64,000 nt of DNA from Solea solea (GCF_958295425.1 NC_081147.1:6407290-6471289), one strand, 5' to 3'. Counted from the stretch's first letter, positions 1-12,561 are shown. Numbers and translations are program-made. Notes: generated by a model from the letters alone, not told the origin.

Positions 1-156
1 TGATATGTAAGACAAGGGAAGTTCCCTGAACACGTTTACGGACACGCACTTGACCGAACAGGAAGTCTGCCATTTTAAACAGGAAGTGCCCTATAACTTT
101 GCCATACGTTGCCTGATCCCCCTCGAAATTTGGAACGACATGCGCGGGGACGCCGC

Positions 157-334
157 TGAAAATAACTAGTACTGAAAATAACTAGTACTGAAAATAACTA
201 GTACTGAAAATAACTAGTACCGCGCGCGGTGAATGAACGGGTGAGAGCGCGAGGCACGCGGGGAGCCGTGGCACACGGCGACCCGCGTGGGTCGGCTCGA
301 ACCCGTTCAGAACCGCGCGCGGTACTAGTTATTT
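157..334. repeat. Stem-loop junction cassette 0 with four 16-bp motif copies
   Basis: Four tandem copies of 'tgaaaataactagtac' (157-220) lead into 23-nt inverted arms at 208-230 and 312-334. The arms contain 'actagt' and the self-complementary 'ccgcgcgcgg'. They enclose a GC-rich loop with an inner 9-bp stem (tgaacgggt 234-242 / acccgttca 301-309). An (ATT)n tract follows. Confidence 0.9.
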
Positions 335-977
335 TTATTATTATTATTCTTATTATTCCTTAAAGTAAATTGCCTTTTTGAGGCCTTTCCCATACCCCAA
401 AACTCACAGATTTTTGTGACCGCATCAATCGTGGTGTAAATTTACGTCTGAAAAAGGTTCGGGGAATGTGCGTCGAAAATTGAATGTGGGAGGGGCCAAT
501 AAGTGCGGCGCCACCTGTCCAAATTCACCATGACCAACACAATTATCGCACATGCCCGAAATTCGGTACACATGTGTAGTGGGTCAGGATGAAGAAAAAA
601 TTACATTATGACCATGATCCAAACCCAACAGGAAATCCGCCATCTTGGGTTGATTGGCGATTTTTTGGCGATTTTGGCGAATTCGCAGCAATGGTATTTG
701 AACTAACTCCTCCTAAAGTTTTTGTGCGATCACCTTCAAACTTGGTGAGGTCCCTGTGGACCAGTTGAGGAGCTCACGGTATCAAAAGTTTTTTCAAATG
801 TCGCACGGCGCACGAGATAGGGGGCGGCAAAGTTCGTGATGATTCTGATGTTTCGCATCAGAAAAAAAAAACTCTTATAACTTTGCGATGGAAGGTCCGA
901 GCCGAACCAAACTTGCTATGATTGATGATGGGCCATGGCTGAAGACGTCTATGAAAAAACGGTGAAGTTTGAAAACA

Positions 978-1774
978 GCGCCTCCTTGTGGTGAAAGAAA
1001 ATACACCAAAAATAAGTTTTTTTACGATTTCGGGAATAACTTTTACACAGATAATCGTACCGCACTCAAAATTGGTGACAACAGTCAAAACACATGGTAG
1101 ATGATGCGTGAGCAATATGACGACAAATCGTTTAACGGTGTTGCTATGGCAACGACGCAAAGTCGGATTTTTGGGACAAAAAATCAAACTGCTACAACTT
1201 CGTGAATCCTGGTCCGATCTGAACCAAACTTGCTAGGATTGATGATAGTCCGGCCCTAAAGACATTCATATGAAAATATTCAATTTCGAAAACAGCACCC
1301 CCTGGTGACAGCAGACAATATGACAGCTTGTATTTCAATTATCTCCTCCTAGAGCTTTTGTGCGATCACCTTCAAACTTGGTGAGATCAATGTGGACGAG
1401 TTGAGCATCAAAAGTTATCAAAAGCTTTTTAAAATATTGTATGGCGTACGAGATAGGGGGCGCCAAAATTGGAGATAATAATAATTTTTCATAACAGACA
1501 ATGAAACTCTTATAACTTCGCGATGGAAGGTCTGATCCCAACCAAACTTGCTATAGTTGATGCTGGTTAGTTGCTGAAGACGACTATGTTGCTGAAACGG
1601 TACATTTTGAAAACAGCGCCTCCTGGTGGTGGTAGAAAATTCTAAAAAAACAAACTGTTACAACTTTGCCAATCCTGGTCCGATCTGAACCAAACTTGCA
1701 AGGATTGATGACAGTCCGGCCCTGAACACGTCTATATGAAAATATTAATTTTCAAATACAGCGCCCCCTGGTGA
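978..1774 (-). promoter_or_regulatory. Four same-orientation CTCF-like motifs per 2.4 kb unit (unit 1 shown)
   Basis: On the minus strand the four subrepeats carry sequences close to the vertebrate CTCF core CCACCAGGGGGCGC. Start positions in unit 1 are 978 (CCACAAGGAGGCGC), 1295 (TCACCAGGGGGTGC), 1616 (CCACCAGGAGGCGC) and 1761 (TCACCAGGGGGCGC). In other units the second copy is usually the better TCACCAGGGGGCGC. The spacing is constant, so the same set starts at 3404/3721/4042/4187, 5883/6200/6521/6666 and 8359/8676/8997/9142, and similarly in the rest. The match is seen directly. Occupancy by CTCF is inference, and CpG methylation of the GCGC could block it. Confidence 0.5.
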
Positions 1775-1892
1775 CAGCACACAGAATTACATTTATAGTT
1801 TTTGATGCTGCTCCAACAGGGATTGTTGTATCCACTTGAAACTTAGTATGTGGGACCCCAGGCCCTTCCTCAACATGTCCGTAAAAGGTCAC

Positions 1893-2532
1893 CTCCCTAC
1901 AGGAAGTGGAACGCCCGAAACAGGAAGTAAAGTCTTACATTGTCCGATTGACACGAAACTAGATATGTGAGTTACTGGACCTTCCCTGAACATGTTAACG
2001 GAGACGCCGTTGACCGAACAGGAAGTCGGCCATTTTAAACAGGAAGTGCCCTCTAACTTTGCCGTACGTTGTCCGATCTGCACAAAACCTTATATGTGAC
2101 ACCAGGGACCTGTCCTGAGCATGTCCGTAAAAGGTCACCTCCCTACAGGAAGTGGAACGCCCGAAACAGGAAGTAAAGTCTTACATTGTCCGATCTGAAC
2201 AAAACTTGATATGTAAGACAAGGGAACTTCCCTGAACACGTTTACGGAGACGAACAGGAAGTTGGCGATTTTAAACAGGAAGTGCCCTCTAACTTTGCCG
2301 TACGTTGTCCGATTTGCACGAAACCTTTTATGTGACACCAGGGACCTGTCCTGAGCATGTCTGCAAGAGATGACCTCCCAACAGGAAGTCGAATGCCCGA
2401 AACAGGAAGTAAACTCTAAGATTATCCGATCTGCACAAAACTTGATATGTAAGACAAGGGAAGTTCCCTGAACACGTTTACGTACACGCACTTGACCGAA
2501 CAGGAAGTCTGCCATTTTAAACAGGAAGTGCC
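1893..2532 (+). promoter_or_regulatory. Cluster of ACAGGAAGT (ETS-like) motifs, unit 1
   Basis: About twelve copies of ACAGGAAGT occur in ~640 bp, all on the + strand and roughly paired 15-25 bp apart. The flanking contexts are 'aacaggaagtcggccatttt', 'aaacaggaagtgccctcta' and 'ctacaggaagtggaacgcc'. The core GGAA with a 5' ACA matches the ETS-family consensus, and the run reflects a ~110-120 bp tandem subrepeat. The same cluster is in every 2.4 kb unit and in the 1.45 kb family. Whether any ETS factor binds is unknown. Confidence 0.4.
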
Positions 2533-2633
2533 CTATAACTTTGTCATACGTTGCCCAATCCCCCTCGAAATTTGGAACGACATGCGCGGGGACGCCGCTG
2601 AAAATAACTAGTACTGAAAATAACTAGTACTGA

Positions 2634-2760
2634 AAATAACTAGTACCGCGCGCGGTGAATGAACGGGTGAGAGCGCGAGGCACGCGGGGAGCCGTGGCAC
2701 ACGGCGACCCGCGTGGGTCGGCTCGAACCCGTTCAGAACCGCGCGCGGTACTAGTTATTT
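2634..2760. repeat. Stem-loop junction cassette 1
   Basis: The same 23-nt inverted arms and GC-rich loop as cassette 0, preceded by three 16-bp motif copies. Confidence 0.9.
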
Positions 2761-2783
2761 TTATTATTATTATTCTTATTATT

Positions 2784-5232
2784 CCTTAAAGTAAATTGCC
2801 TTTTTGAGGCCTTTCCCATACCCCAAAACTCACAGATTTTTGTGACCGCATCAATCGTGGTGTAAATTTACGTCTGAAAAAGGTTCGGGGAATGTGCGTC
2901 GAAAATTGAATGTGGGAGGGGCCAATAAGTGCGGCGCCACCTGTCCAAATTCACCATGACCAACACAATTATCGCACATGCCCGAAATTCGGTACACATG
3001 TGTAGTGGGTCAGGATGAAGAAAAAATTACATTATGACCATGATCCAAACCCAACAGGAAATCCGCCATCTTGGGTTGATTGGCGATTTTTTGGCGATTT
3101 TGGCGAATTCGCAGCAATGGTATTTGAACTAACTCCTCCTAAAGTTTTTGTGCGATCACCTTCAAACTTGGTGAGGTCCCTGTGGACCAGTTGAGGAGCT
3201 CACGGTATCAAAAGTTTTTTCAAATGTCGCACGGCGCACGAGATAGGGGGCGGCAAAGTTCGTGATGATTCTGATGTTTCGCATCAGAAAAAAAAAACTC
3301 TTATAACTTTGCGATGGAAGGTCCGAGCCGAACCAAACTTGCTATGATTGATGATGGGCCATGGCTGAAGACGTCTATGAAAAAACGGTGAAGTTTGAAA
3401 ACAGCGCCTCCTTGTGGTGAAAGAAAATACACCAAAAATACGTTTTTTTACGATTTCGGGAATAACTTTTACACAGATAATCGTACCGCACTCAAAATTG
3501 GTGACAACAGTCAAAACACATGGTAGATGATGCGTGAGCAATATGACGACAAATCGTTTAACGGTGTTGCTATGGCAACGACGCAAAGTCGGATTTTTGG
3601 GACAAAAAATCAAACTGCTACAACTTCGTGAATCCTGGTCCGATCTGAACCAAACTTGCTAGGATTGATGATAGTCCGGCCCTAAAGACATTCATATGAA
3701 AATATTCAATTTCGAAAACAGCGCCCCCTGGTGACAGCAGACAATATGACAGCTTGTATTTCAATTATCTCCTCCTAGAGCTTTTGTGCGATCACCTTCA
3801 AACTTGGTGAGATCAATGTGGACGAGTTGAGCATCAAAAGTTATCAAAAGCTTTTTAAAATATTGTATGGCGTACGAGATAGGGGGCGCCAAAATTGGAG
3901 ATAATAATAATTTTTCATAACAGACAATGAAACTCTTATAACTTCGCGATGGAAGGTCTGATCCCAACCAAACTTGCTATAGTTGATGCTGGTTAGTTGC
4001 TGAAGACGACTATGTTGCTGAAACGGTACATTTTGAAAACAGCGCCTCCTGGTGGTGGTAGAAAATTCTAAAAAAACAAACTGTTACAACTTTGCCAATC
4101 CTGGTCCGATCTGAACCAAACTTGCAAGGATTGATGACAGTCCGGCCCTGAACACGTCTATATGAAAATATTAATTTTCAAATACAGCGCCCCCTGGTGA
4201 CAGCACACAGAATTACATTTATAGTTTTTGATGCTGCTCCAACAGGGATTGTTGTATCCACTTGAAACTTAGTATGTGGGACCCCAGGCCCTTCCTCAAC
4301 ATGTCCGTAAAAGGTCACCTCCCTACAGGAAGTGGAACGCCCGAAACAGGAAGTAAAGTCTTACATTGTCCGATTGACACGAAACTAGATATGTGAGTTA
4401 CTGGACCTTCCCTGAACATGTTAACGGAGACGCCGTTGACCGAACAGGAAGTCGGCCATTTTAAACAGGAAGTGCCCTCTAACTTTGCCGTACGTTGTCC
4501 GATCTGCACAAAACCTTATATGTGACACCAGGGACCTGTCCTGAGCATGTCCGTAAAAGGTCACCTCCCTACAGGAAGTGGAACGCCCGAAACAGGAAGT
4601 AAAGTCTTACATTGTCCGATCTGAACAAAACTTGATATGTAAGACAAGGGAACTTCCCTGAACACGTTTACGGAGACGAACAGGAAGTTGGCGATTTTAA
4701 ACAGGAAGTGCCCTCTAACTTTGCCGTACGTTGTCCGATTTGCACGAAACCTTTTATGTGACACCAGGGACCTGTCCTGAGCATGTCTGCAAGAGATGAC
4801 CTCCCAACAGGAAGTCGAATGCCCGAAACAGGAAGTAAACTCTAAGATTATCCGATCTGCACAAAACTTGATATGTAAGACAAGGGAAGTTCCCTGAACA
4901 CGTTTACGTACACGCACTTGACCGAACAGGAAGTCTGCCATTTTAAACAGGAAGTGCCCTATAACTTTGTCATACGTTGCCCGATCCCCCTCGAAATTTG
5001 GAACGACATGCACGGGGACGCCGCTGAAAATAACTAGTACTGAAAATAACTAGTACTGAAAATAACTAGTACCGCGCGCGGTGAATGAACGGGTGAGAGC
5101 GCGAGGCACGCGGGGAGCCGTGGCACACGGCGACCCGCGTGGGTCGGCTCGAACCCGTTCAGAACCGCGCGCGGTACTAGTTATTTAGGGTTCGAGCAAC
5201 AAGGTTGCAAGAACCCTATTGAAATGCAAAAG

Positions 5233-5262
<30 letters not shown>
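2784..5262. repeat. 2.4 kb repeat unit 2 (5' type alpha)
   Basis: A 2479-bp unit. The body matches unit 1 almost base for base. Its 3' junction differs: after the cassette (5060-5186) comes a small stem-loop 'agggttcgagc...gcaagaaccct' (5187-5219) and a long (ATT)n tract leading into a beta-type unit. Confidence 0.9.
5060..5219. repeat. Stem-loop junction cassette 2 plus extra small hairpin
   Basis: The standard cassette is at 5060-5186. An additional hairpin, 'agggttcgagc' paired with 'gcaagaaccct', is at 5187-5219, before 'attgaaatgc' and a long (ATT)n tract. Confidence 0.88.
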
Positions 5263-5263
<1 letters not shown>

Positions 5264-7708
5264 CTAAAAGTAAATCGCATTTTTGAGGCCTTTCCCATAC
5301 CCCAAAACTCACAGATTTTTGTGACCGCATCAATCCTGGTGTAAATTTACGTCTGAAAGTCGTTCGGGGAAAATGCGTGGAAAATTGGAGGTGGGAGGGG
5401 CTAAAAAGTCACGCAAAAAACTTCTATTAGGTCAACTCATGTCGGGTTTAACGTACGTGAACGAAACTTGGTACACACGTTCATTAGGTGGGGACGGTCA
5501 AAAAAGTCGATGACGACTTTCCCGTGAAACCTACAGGAAGTCCGCCATCTTGGGTTGATTGGCGATTTTTTGGCGATTTTGGCGAATTCGCAGCAATGGT
5601 ATTTGAACTAACTCCTCCTAGAGTTTTCGTGCGATCACCTTCAAACTTGGTGAGGTCCCTGTGGACCAGTTGAGGAGCTCACGGTATCAAAAGTTTTTTC
5701 AAATGTCGCATGGCGCACGAGATAGGGGGCGGCAAAGTTCGTGATGATTCTGATGTTTCGCATCAGAAAAACAAAACTCTTATAACTTTGCGATGGAAGG
5801 TCCGATCCGAACCAAACTTGCTATGATTGATGATGGGCCATGGCTGAAGACGTCTATGAAAAAACGGTGAAGTTTGAAAACAGCGCCTCCTTGTGGTGAA
5901 AGAAAATACACAAAAAAAGAGTTTTTTTACGATTTCGGGAATAACTTTTACACAGGTAATCGTACCGCACTCAAAATTGGTGACAACAGTCAAAACACAT
6001 GGTAGATGATGCGTGATCAATATGACGACAAATCGTTTAACGGTGTTGCCATGGCAACGACGCAAAGTCGGATTTTTGGGACAAAAAATCAAACTGCTAC
6101 AACTTCGTGAATCCTGGTCCGATCTGAACCAAACTTGCTAGGATTGATGATAGTCCGGCCCTAAAGACGTCTATATGAAAATATTCAATTTCGAAAACAG
6201 CGCCCCCTGGTGACAGTAGACAATATGACAGCTTGTATTTCAATTATCTCCTCCTAGAGCTTTTGTGCGATCACCTTCAAACTTGGTGAGATCAATGTGG
6301 ATGAGTTGAGCATCAAAAGTTATCAAAAGCTTTTTAAAATATTGTATGGCGTACGAGATAGGGGGCGCCAAAATTGGAGATAATAAAAATTTTTCATAAC
6401 AGACAATGAAACTCTTATAACTTCGCGATGGAAGGTCTGATCCCAACCAAACTTGCTATAGTTGATGATGGTTAGTTGCTGAACACGACTATGTTGCTGA
6501 AACGGTACATTTTGAAAACAGCGCCTCCTGGTGGTGGTAGAAAATTCTAAAAAAACAAACTGTTACAACTTTGCCAATCCTGGTCCGATCTGAACCAAAC
6601 TTGCAAGGATTGATGACAGTCCGGCCCTGAACACGTCTTTATGAAAATATTCATTTTCAAATACAGCGCCCCCTGGTGACAGCAGACAGAATTACATTTA
6701 TAGTTTTTGATGCTGCTCCAACAGGGATTGTTGTATCCACTTGAAACTTAGTATGTGGGACCCCAGGCCCTTCCTCAACATGTCCGTAAAAGGTCACCTC
6801 CCTACAGGAAGTGGAACGCACGAAACAGGAAGTAAAGTCTTACATTGTCCGATTGACACGAAACTAGATATGTGAGTTACTGGACCTTCCCTGAACATGT
6901 TTACGGAGACGCCGTTGACCGAACAGGAAGTCGGCCATTTTAAACAGGAAGTGCCCTCTAACTTTGCCGTACGTTGTCCGATCTGCACAAAACCTTATAT
7001 GTGACACCAGGGACCTGTCCTGAGCATGTCCGTAAAAGGTCACCTCCCTACAGGAAGTGGAACGCCCGAAACAGGAAGTAAAGTCTTACATTGTCCGATC
7101 TGAACAAAACTTGATATGTAAGACAAGGGAACTTCCCTGAACACGTTTACGGAGACGAACAGGAAGTTGGCCATTTTAAACAGGAAGTGCCCTCTAACTT
7201 TGCCGTACGTTGTCCGATTTGCACGAAACATTTTATGTGACACCAGGGACCTGTCCTGAGCATGTCTGCAAGAGATGACCTCCCAACAGGAAGTGGAATG
7301 CCCGAAACAGGAAGTAAACTCCAAGATTATCCAATCTGCACAAAACTTGATATGTAAGACAAGGGAAGTTCCCTGAACACGTTTACGGACACGCACTTGA
7401 CCGAACAGGAAGTCTGCCATTTTAAACAGGGAGTGCCCTATAACTTTGCCATACGTTGCCCGATCCCCCACGAAATTTGGAACGACATGCGCGGGGACGC
7501 CGCTGAAAATAACTAGTACTGAAAATAACTAGTACCGCGCGCGGTGAATGAACGGGTGAGAGCGCGAGGCACGCGGGGAGCCGTGGCACACGGCGACCCG
7601 CGTGGGTCGGCTCGAACCCGTTCAGAACCGCGCGCGGTACTAGTTATTTTTTTATTATTATTAGGGTTCGAGCAACAAGGTTGCAAGAACCCTATTGAAA
7701 TGCAAAAG

Positions 7709-7738
<30 letters not shown>
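5263..7738. repeat. 2.4 kb repeat unit 3 (5' type beta)
   Basis: A 2476-bp unit whose first ~300 bp is the beta variant ('cctaaaagtaaatcgca', then 'aagtcacgcaaaaaac' and 'catgtcgggtttaacgt') in place of alpha. From 'ccgccatcttgggttgattgg' onward the body is the same as in alpha units, so the two types are mosaics joined at about 5540. Confidence 0.9.
7523..7735. repeat. Stem-loop junction cassette 3 plus extra small hairpin and (ATT)n
   Basis: The cassette is at 7523-7649 with two 16-bp motif copies. It is followed by a short (ATT) run, the 'agggttcgagc...gcaagaaccct' hairpin at about 7664-7693, and a long (ATT)n tract. Confidence 0.88.
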
Positions 7739-7739
<1 letters not shown>

Positions 7740-10151
7740 CTAAAAGTAAATCGCATTTTTGAGGCCTTTCCCATACCCCAAAACTCACAGATTTTTGTGA
7801 CCGCATCAATCCTGGTGTAAATTTACGTCTGAAAGTCGTTCGGGGAAAATGCGTGGAAAATTGGAGGTGGGAGGGGCTAAAAAGTCACGCAAAAAACTTC
7901 TATTAGGTCAACTCATGTCGGGTTTAACGTACGTGAACGAAACTTGGTACACACGTTCATTAGGTGGGGACGGTCAAAAAAGTCGATGACGACTTTCCCG
8001 TGAAACCTACAGGAAGTCCGCCATCTTGGGTTGATTGGCGATTTTTTGGCGATTTTGGCGAATTCGCAGCAATGGTATTTGAACTAACTCCTCCTAGAGT
8101 TTTCGTGCGATCACCTTCAAACTTGGGGAGGTCCCTGTGGACCAGTTGAGGAGCTCACGGTATCAAAAGTTTTTTCAAATGTCGCACGGCGCACGAGATA
8201 GGGGGCGGCAAAGTTCGTGATGATTCTGATGTTTCGCATCAGAAAAAAAAAACTCTTATAACTTTGCGATGGAAGGTCCGATCCGAACCAAACTTGCTAT
8301 GATTGATGATGGGCCATGGCTGAAGACGTCTATGAAAAAACGGTGAAGTTTGAAAACAGCGCCTCCTTGTGGTGAAAGAAAATACACAAAAAAAAAGTTT
8401 TTTTACGATTTCGGGAATAACTTTTACACAGATAATCGTACCGCACTCAAAATTGGTGACAACAGTCAAAACACATGGTAGATGATGCGTGATCAATATG
8501 ACGACAAATCGTTTAACGGTGTTGCCATGGCAACGACGCAAAGTCGGATTTTTGGGACAAAAAATCAAACTGCTACAACTTCGTGAATCCTGGTCCGATC
8601 TGAACCAAACTTGCTAGGATTGATGATAGTCCGGCCCTAAAGACGTCTATATGAAAATATTAAATTTCGAAAACAGCGCCCCCTGCTGACAGCAGACAAT
8701 ATGACAGCTTGTATTTCAATTATCTCCTCCTAGAGCTTTTGTGCGATCACCTTCAAACTTGGTGAGATCAATGTGGACGAGTTGAGCATCAAAAGTTATC
8801 AAAAGCTTCTTAAAATATTGTATGGCGTACGAGATAGGGGGCGCCAAAATTGGAGATAATAATAATTTTTCATAACAGACAATGAAACTCTTATAACTTC
8901 GCGATGGAAGGTCTGATCCCAACCAAACTTGCTATAGTTGATGATGGTTAGTTGCTGAAGACGACTGTGTTGCTGAAACGGTACATTTTGAAAACAGCGC
9001 CTCCTGGTGGTGGTAGAAAATTCTAAAAAAACAAACTGTTACAACTTTGCCAATCCTGGTCCGATCTGAACCAAACTTGCAAGGATTGATGACAGTCCAG
9101 CCCTGAACACGTCTATATGAAAATATTCATTTTCAAATACAGCGCCCCCTGGTGACAGCAGACAGAATTACATTTATAGTTTTTGATGCTGCTCCAACAG
9201 GGATTGTTGTATCCACTTGAAACTTAGTATGTGGGACCCCAGACCCTTCCTCAACATGTCCGTAAAAGGTCACCTCCCTACAGGAAGTGGAACGCCCGAA
9301 ACAGGAAGTAAAGTCTTACATTGTCCGATTGACACGAAACTAGATATGTGAGTTACTGGACCTTCCCTGAACATGTTTACGGAGACGCCGTTGACCGAAC
9401 AGGAAGTCGGCCATTTTAAACAGGAAGTGCCCTCTAACTTTGCCGTACGTTGTCCGATCTGCACAAAACCTTATATGTGACACCAGGGACCTGTCCTGAG
9501 CATGTCCGTAAAAGGTCACCTCCCTACAGGAAGTGGAACGCCCGAAACAGGAAGTAAAGTCTTACATTGTCCGATCTGAACAAAACTTGATATGTAAGAC
9601 AAGGGAACTTCCCTGAACACGTTTACGGAGACGAACAGGAAGTTGGCGATTTTAAACAGGAAGTGCCCTCTAACTTTGCCGTACGTTGTCCGATTTGCAC
9701 GAAACCTTTTATGTGACACCAGGGACCTGTCCTGAGCATGTCTGCAAGAGATGACCTCCCAACAGGAAGTGGAATGCCCGAAACAGGAAGTAAACTCTAA
9801 GATTATCCGATCTGCACAAAACTTGATATGTAAGACAAGGGAAGTTCCCTGAACACGTTTACGTACACACACTTGACCGAACAGGAAGTCTGCCATTTTA
9901 AACAGGAAGTGCCCTATAACTTTGTCATACGTTGCCCGATCCCCCTCGAAATTTGGAACGACATGCGCAGGGACGCCGCTGAAAATAACTAGTACTGAAA
10001 ATAACTAGTACCGCGCGCGGTGAATGAACGGGTGAGAGCGCGAGGCACGCGGGGAGCCGTGGCACACGGCGACCCGCGTGGGTCGGCTCGAACCCGTTCA
10101 GAACCGCGCGCGGTACTAGTTATTTTTATTATTATTATTATTCTTATTATT
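7739..10151. repeat. 2.4 kb repeat unit 4 (5' type beta)
   Basis: A 2413-bp unit of the beta 5' type, close to unit 3. The second CTCF-like motif (8676-8689) carries a base change, ctgctga for ctggtga. It ends with the cassette at 9999-10125. Confidence 0.9.
9999..10150. repeat. Stem-loop junction cassette 4
   Basis: The cassette is at 9999-10125 with two 16-bp motif copies, then an imperfect (ATT)n tract. Confidence 0.88.
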
Positions 10152-12561
10152 CCTTAAAGTAAATCGCCTTTTTGAGGCCTTTCCCATACCCCAAAACTCA
10201 CAGATTTTTGTGACCGCATCAATCCTGGTGTAAATTTACGTCTGAAAAAGGTTCGGGGAATGTGCGTCGAAAATTGAATGTGGGAGGGGCCAATAAGTGC
10301 GGCGCCACCTGTCCAAATTCACCATGACCAACACAATTATCGCACATGCCCAAAATTCGGTACACATGTGTAGTGGGTCAGGATGAAGAAAAAATTACAT
10401 TATGACCATGATCCAAACCCAACAGGAAATCCGCCATCTTGGGTTGATTGGCCATTTTTGGGCGATTTTGGCGAATTCGCAGCAATGGTATTTGAACTAA
10501 CTCCTCCTAGAGTTTTCGTGCGATCACCTTCAAACTTGGTAAGGTCCCTGTGGACCAGTTGAGGAGCTCACGGTATCAAAAGTTTTTTCAAATGTCGCAC
10601 GGCGCACGAGATAGGGGGCGGCAAAGTTCGTGATGATTCTGATGTTTCGCATCAGAAAAACAAAACTCTTATAACTTTGCGATGGAAGGTCCGATCCGAA
10701 CCAAACTTGCTACCATTGATGATGGGCCATGGCTGAAGACGTCTATGAAAAAACGGTGAAGTTTGAAAACAGCGCCTTCTTGTGGTGAAAGAAAATACAC
10801 AAAAAAAAAGTTTTTTTACGATTTCGGGAATAACTTTTACACAGATAATCGTATCGCACTGAAAATTGGTGACAACAGTCAAAACACATGGTAGATGATG
10901 CGTGATCAATATGACGACAAATCGTTTAACGGTGTTGCCATGGCAACGACGCAAAGTCGGATTTTTGGGACAAAAAATCAAACTGCTACAACTTCGTGAA
11001 TCCTGGTCTGATCTGAACCAAACTGGCTAGGATTGATGATAGTCCGGCCCTAAAGACGTCTATATGAAAATATTCAATTTCGAAAACAGCGCCCCCTGGG
11101 GACAGCAGACAATATGACAGCTTGTATTTCAATTATCTCCTCCTAGAGCTTTTGTGCTATCACCTTCAAACTTGGTGAGATCAATGTGGACGAGTTGAGC
11201 ATCAAAAGTTATCAAAAGCTTTTTAAAATATTGTATGGCGTACGAGATAGGGGGCGCCAAAATTGGAGATAATAATAATTTTTCATAACAGACAATGAAA
11301 CTCTTATAACTTCGCGATGGAAGGTCTGATCCCAACCAAACTTGCTATAGTTGATGATGGTTAGTTGCTGAAGACGACTATGTTGCTGAAACGGTACATT
11401 TTGAAAACAGCGCCTCCTGGTGGTGGTAGAAAATTCTAAAAAAAGAAACTGTTACAACTTTGCCAATCCTGGTCCGATCTGAACCAAACTTGCAAGGATT
11501 GATGACAGTCCGGCCCTGAACACGTCTATATGAAAATATTCATTTTCAAATACAGCGCCCCCTGGTGACAGCAGACAGAATTACATTTATAGTTTTTGAT
11601 GCTGCTCCAACAGGGATTGTTGTATCCACTTGAAACTTAGTATGTGGGACCCCAGACCCTTCCTCAACATGTCCGTAAAAGGTCACCTCCCTACAGGAAG
11701 TAGAACGCCCGAAACAGGAAGTAAAGTCTTACATAGTCTGATTGACACGAAACTGGATATGTGAGTTAGGGGACCTTCCCTGAACATGTTTCCGGAGACG
11801 CCATTGACCGAACAGGAAGTCGGCCATTTTAAACAGGAAGTGCCCTCTAACTTTGCCGTACGTTGTCCGATCTGCACAAAACCTTATATGTGACACCAGG
11901 GACCTGTCCTGAGCATGTCCGTAAAAGGTCACCTCCCTACAAGAAGTGGAACGCCCGAAACAGGAAGTAAAGTCTTACATTGTCCGATTGACACAAAACT
12001 AGATATGTGAGTTACAGGACCTTCCCTGAACATGTTTCCAGAGACGAACAGGAAGTTGGCCATTTTAAACAGGAAGTGCCCTCTAACTTTGCCGTACGTT
12101 GTCCGATTTGCACGAAACCTTATATGTGACACCAGGGACCTGTTCTGAGCATGTCTGCAAAAGATGACCTCCCAACAGGAAGTGGAATGCCAGAAACAGG
12201 AAGTAACCTCTAAGATTGTCTGATCTAAACAAAACTTGATATGTAAGACAAGGGAACTTCCCTGAACAAGTTTACGGACGCGCATTTGACCGAACAGGAA
12301 GTCGGCCATTTTAAACAGGAAGTGCCCTATAACTTTGCCATACGTTGCCCGATCCCCCCCGAAATTTGGATCGACATGCGCGGGGACGCCGCTGAAAATA
12401 ACTAGTACTGAAAATAACTAGTACCGCGCGCGGTGAATGAACGGGTGAGAGCGCGAGGCACGCGGGGAGCCGTGGCACACGGCGACCCGCGTGGGTCGGC
12501 TCGAACCCGTTCAGAACCGCGCGCGGTACTAGTTATTTTTATTATTATTATTCTTATTATT
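10152..12561. repeat. 2.4 kb repeat unit 5 (5' type alpha)
   Basis: A 2410-bp unit of the alpha 5' type. It is more diverged in the acaggaagt region, with changes such as 'acaagaagtgg' near 11939 and a different subrepeat order from units 1-4. It ends with the cassette at 12412-12538. Confidence 0.9.
12412..12560. repeat. Stem-loop junction cassette 5
   Basis: The cassette is at 12412-12538 with two 16-bp motif copies, then (ATT)n. Confidence 0.88.

Larger units (their letters stand above)
358..2783. repeat. 2.4 kb repeat unit 1 (5' type alpha)
   Basis: A 2426-bp unit with the alpha 5' segment ('ccttaaagtaaattgcc', then 'gtgcggcgccacctg'). It is almost identical to unit 2. The differences I noticed are single bases near 1017, 1297, 2564 and 2588, which points to a very recent tandem duplication. 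It contains four CTCF-like motifs and about twelve ACAGGAAGT motifs, and ends in a stem-loop cassette at 2634-2760. Confidence 0.9.

Noticed and set aside
208..334. The GC-rich cassette as a tRNA or tRNA-derived SINE head, because the minus strand has GGGTTCGAGCC, like a B box
   Set aside because: No A box at suitable spacing and no cloverleaf. The strong feature is the simple inverted repeat.
858..1187. A 109-codon minus-strand frame conserved in all ten 2.4 kb units, as a possible gene family
   Set aside because: Its conservation equals that of the surrounding non-coding repeat, amino-acid changes occur freely between units, and no domain is recognisable. Homogenisation explains the constant length.
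7544..7762. Arg-rich frame across the GC-rich cassette ending in poly-isoleucine
   Set aside because: It is a chance frame through the stem-loop and the (ATT)n microsatellite, and the sequence is repeated at each junction.
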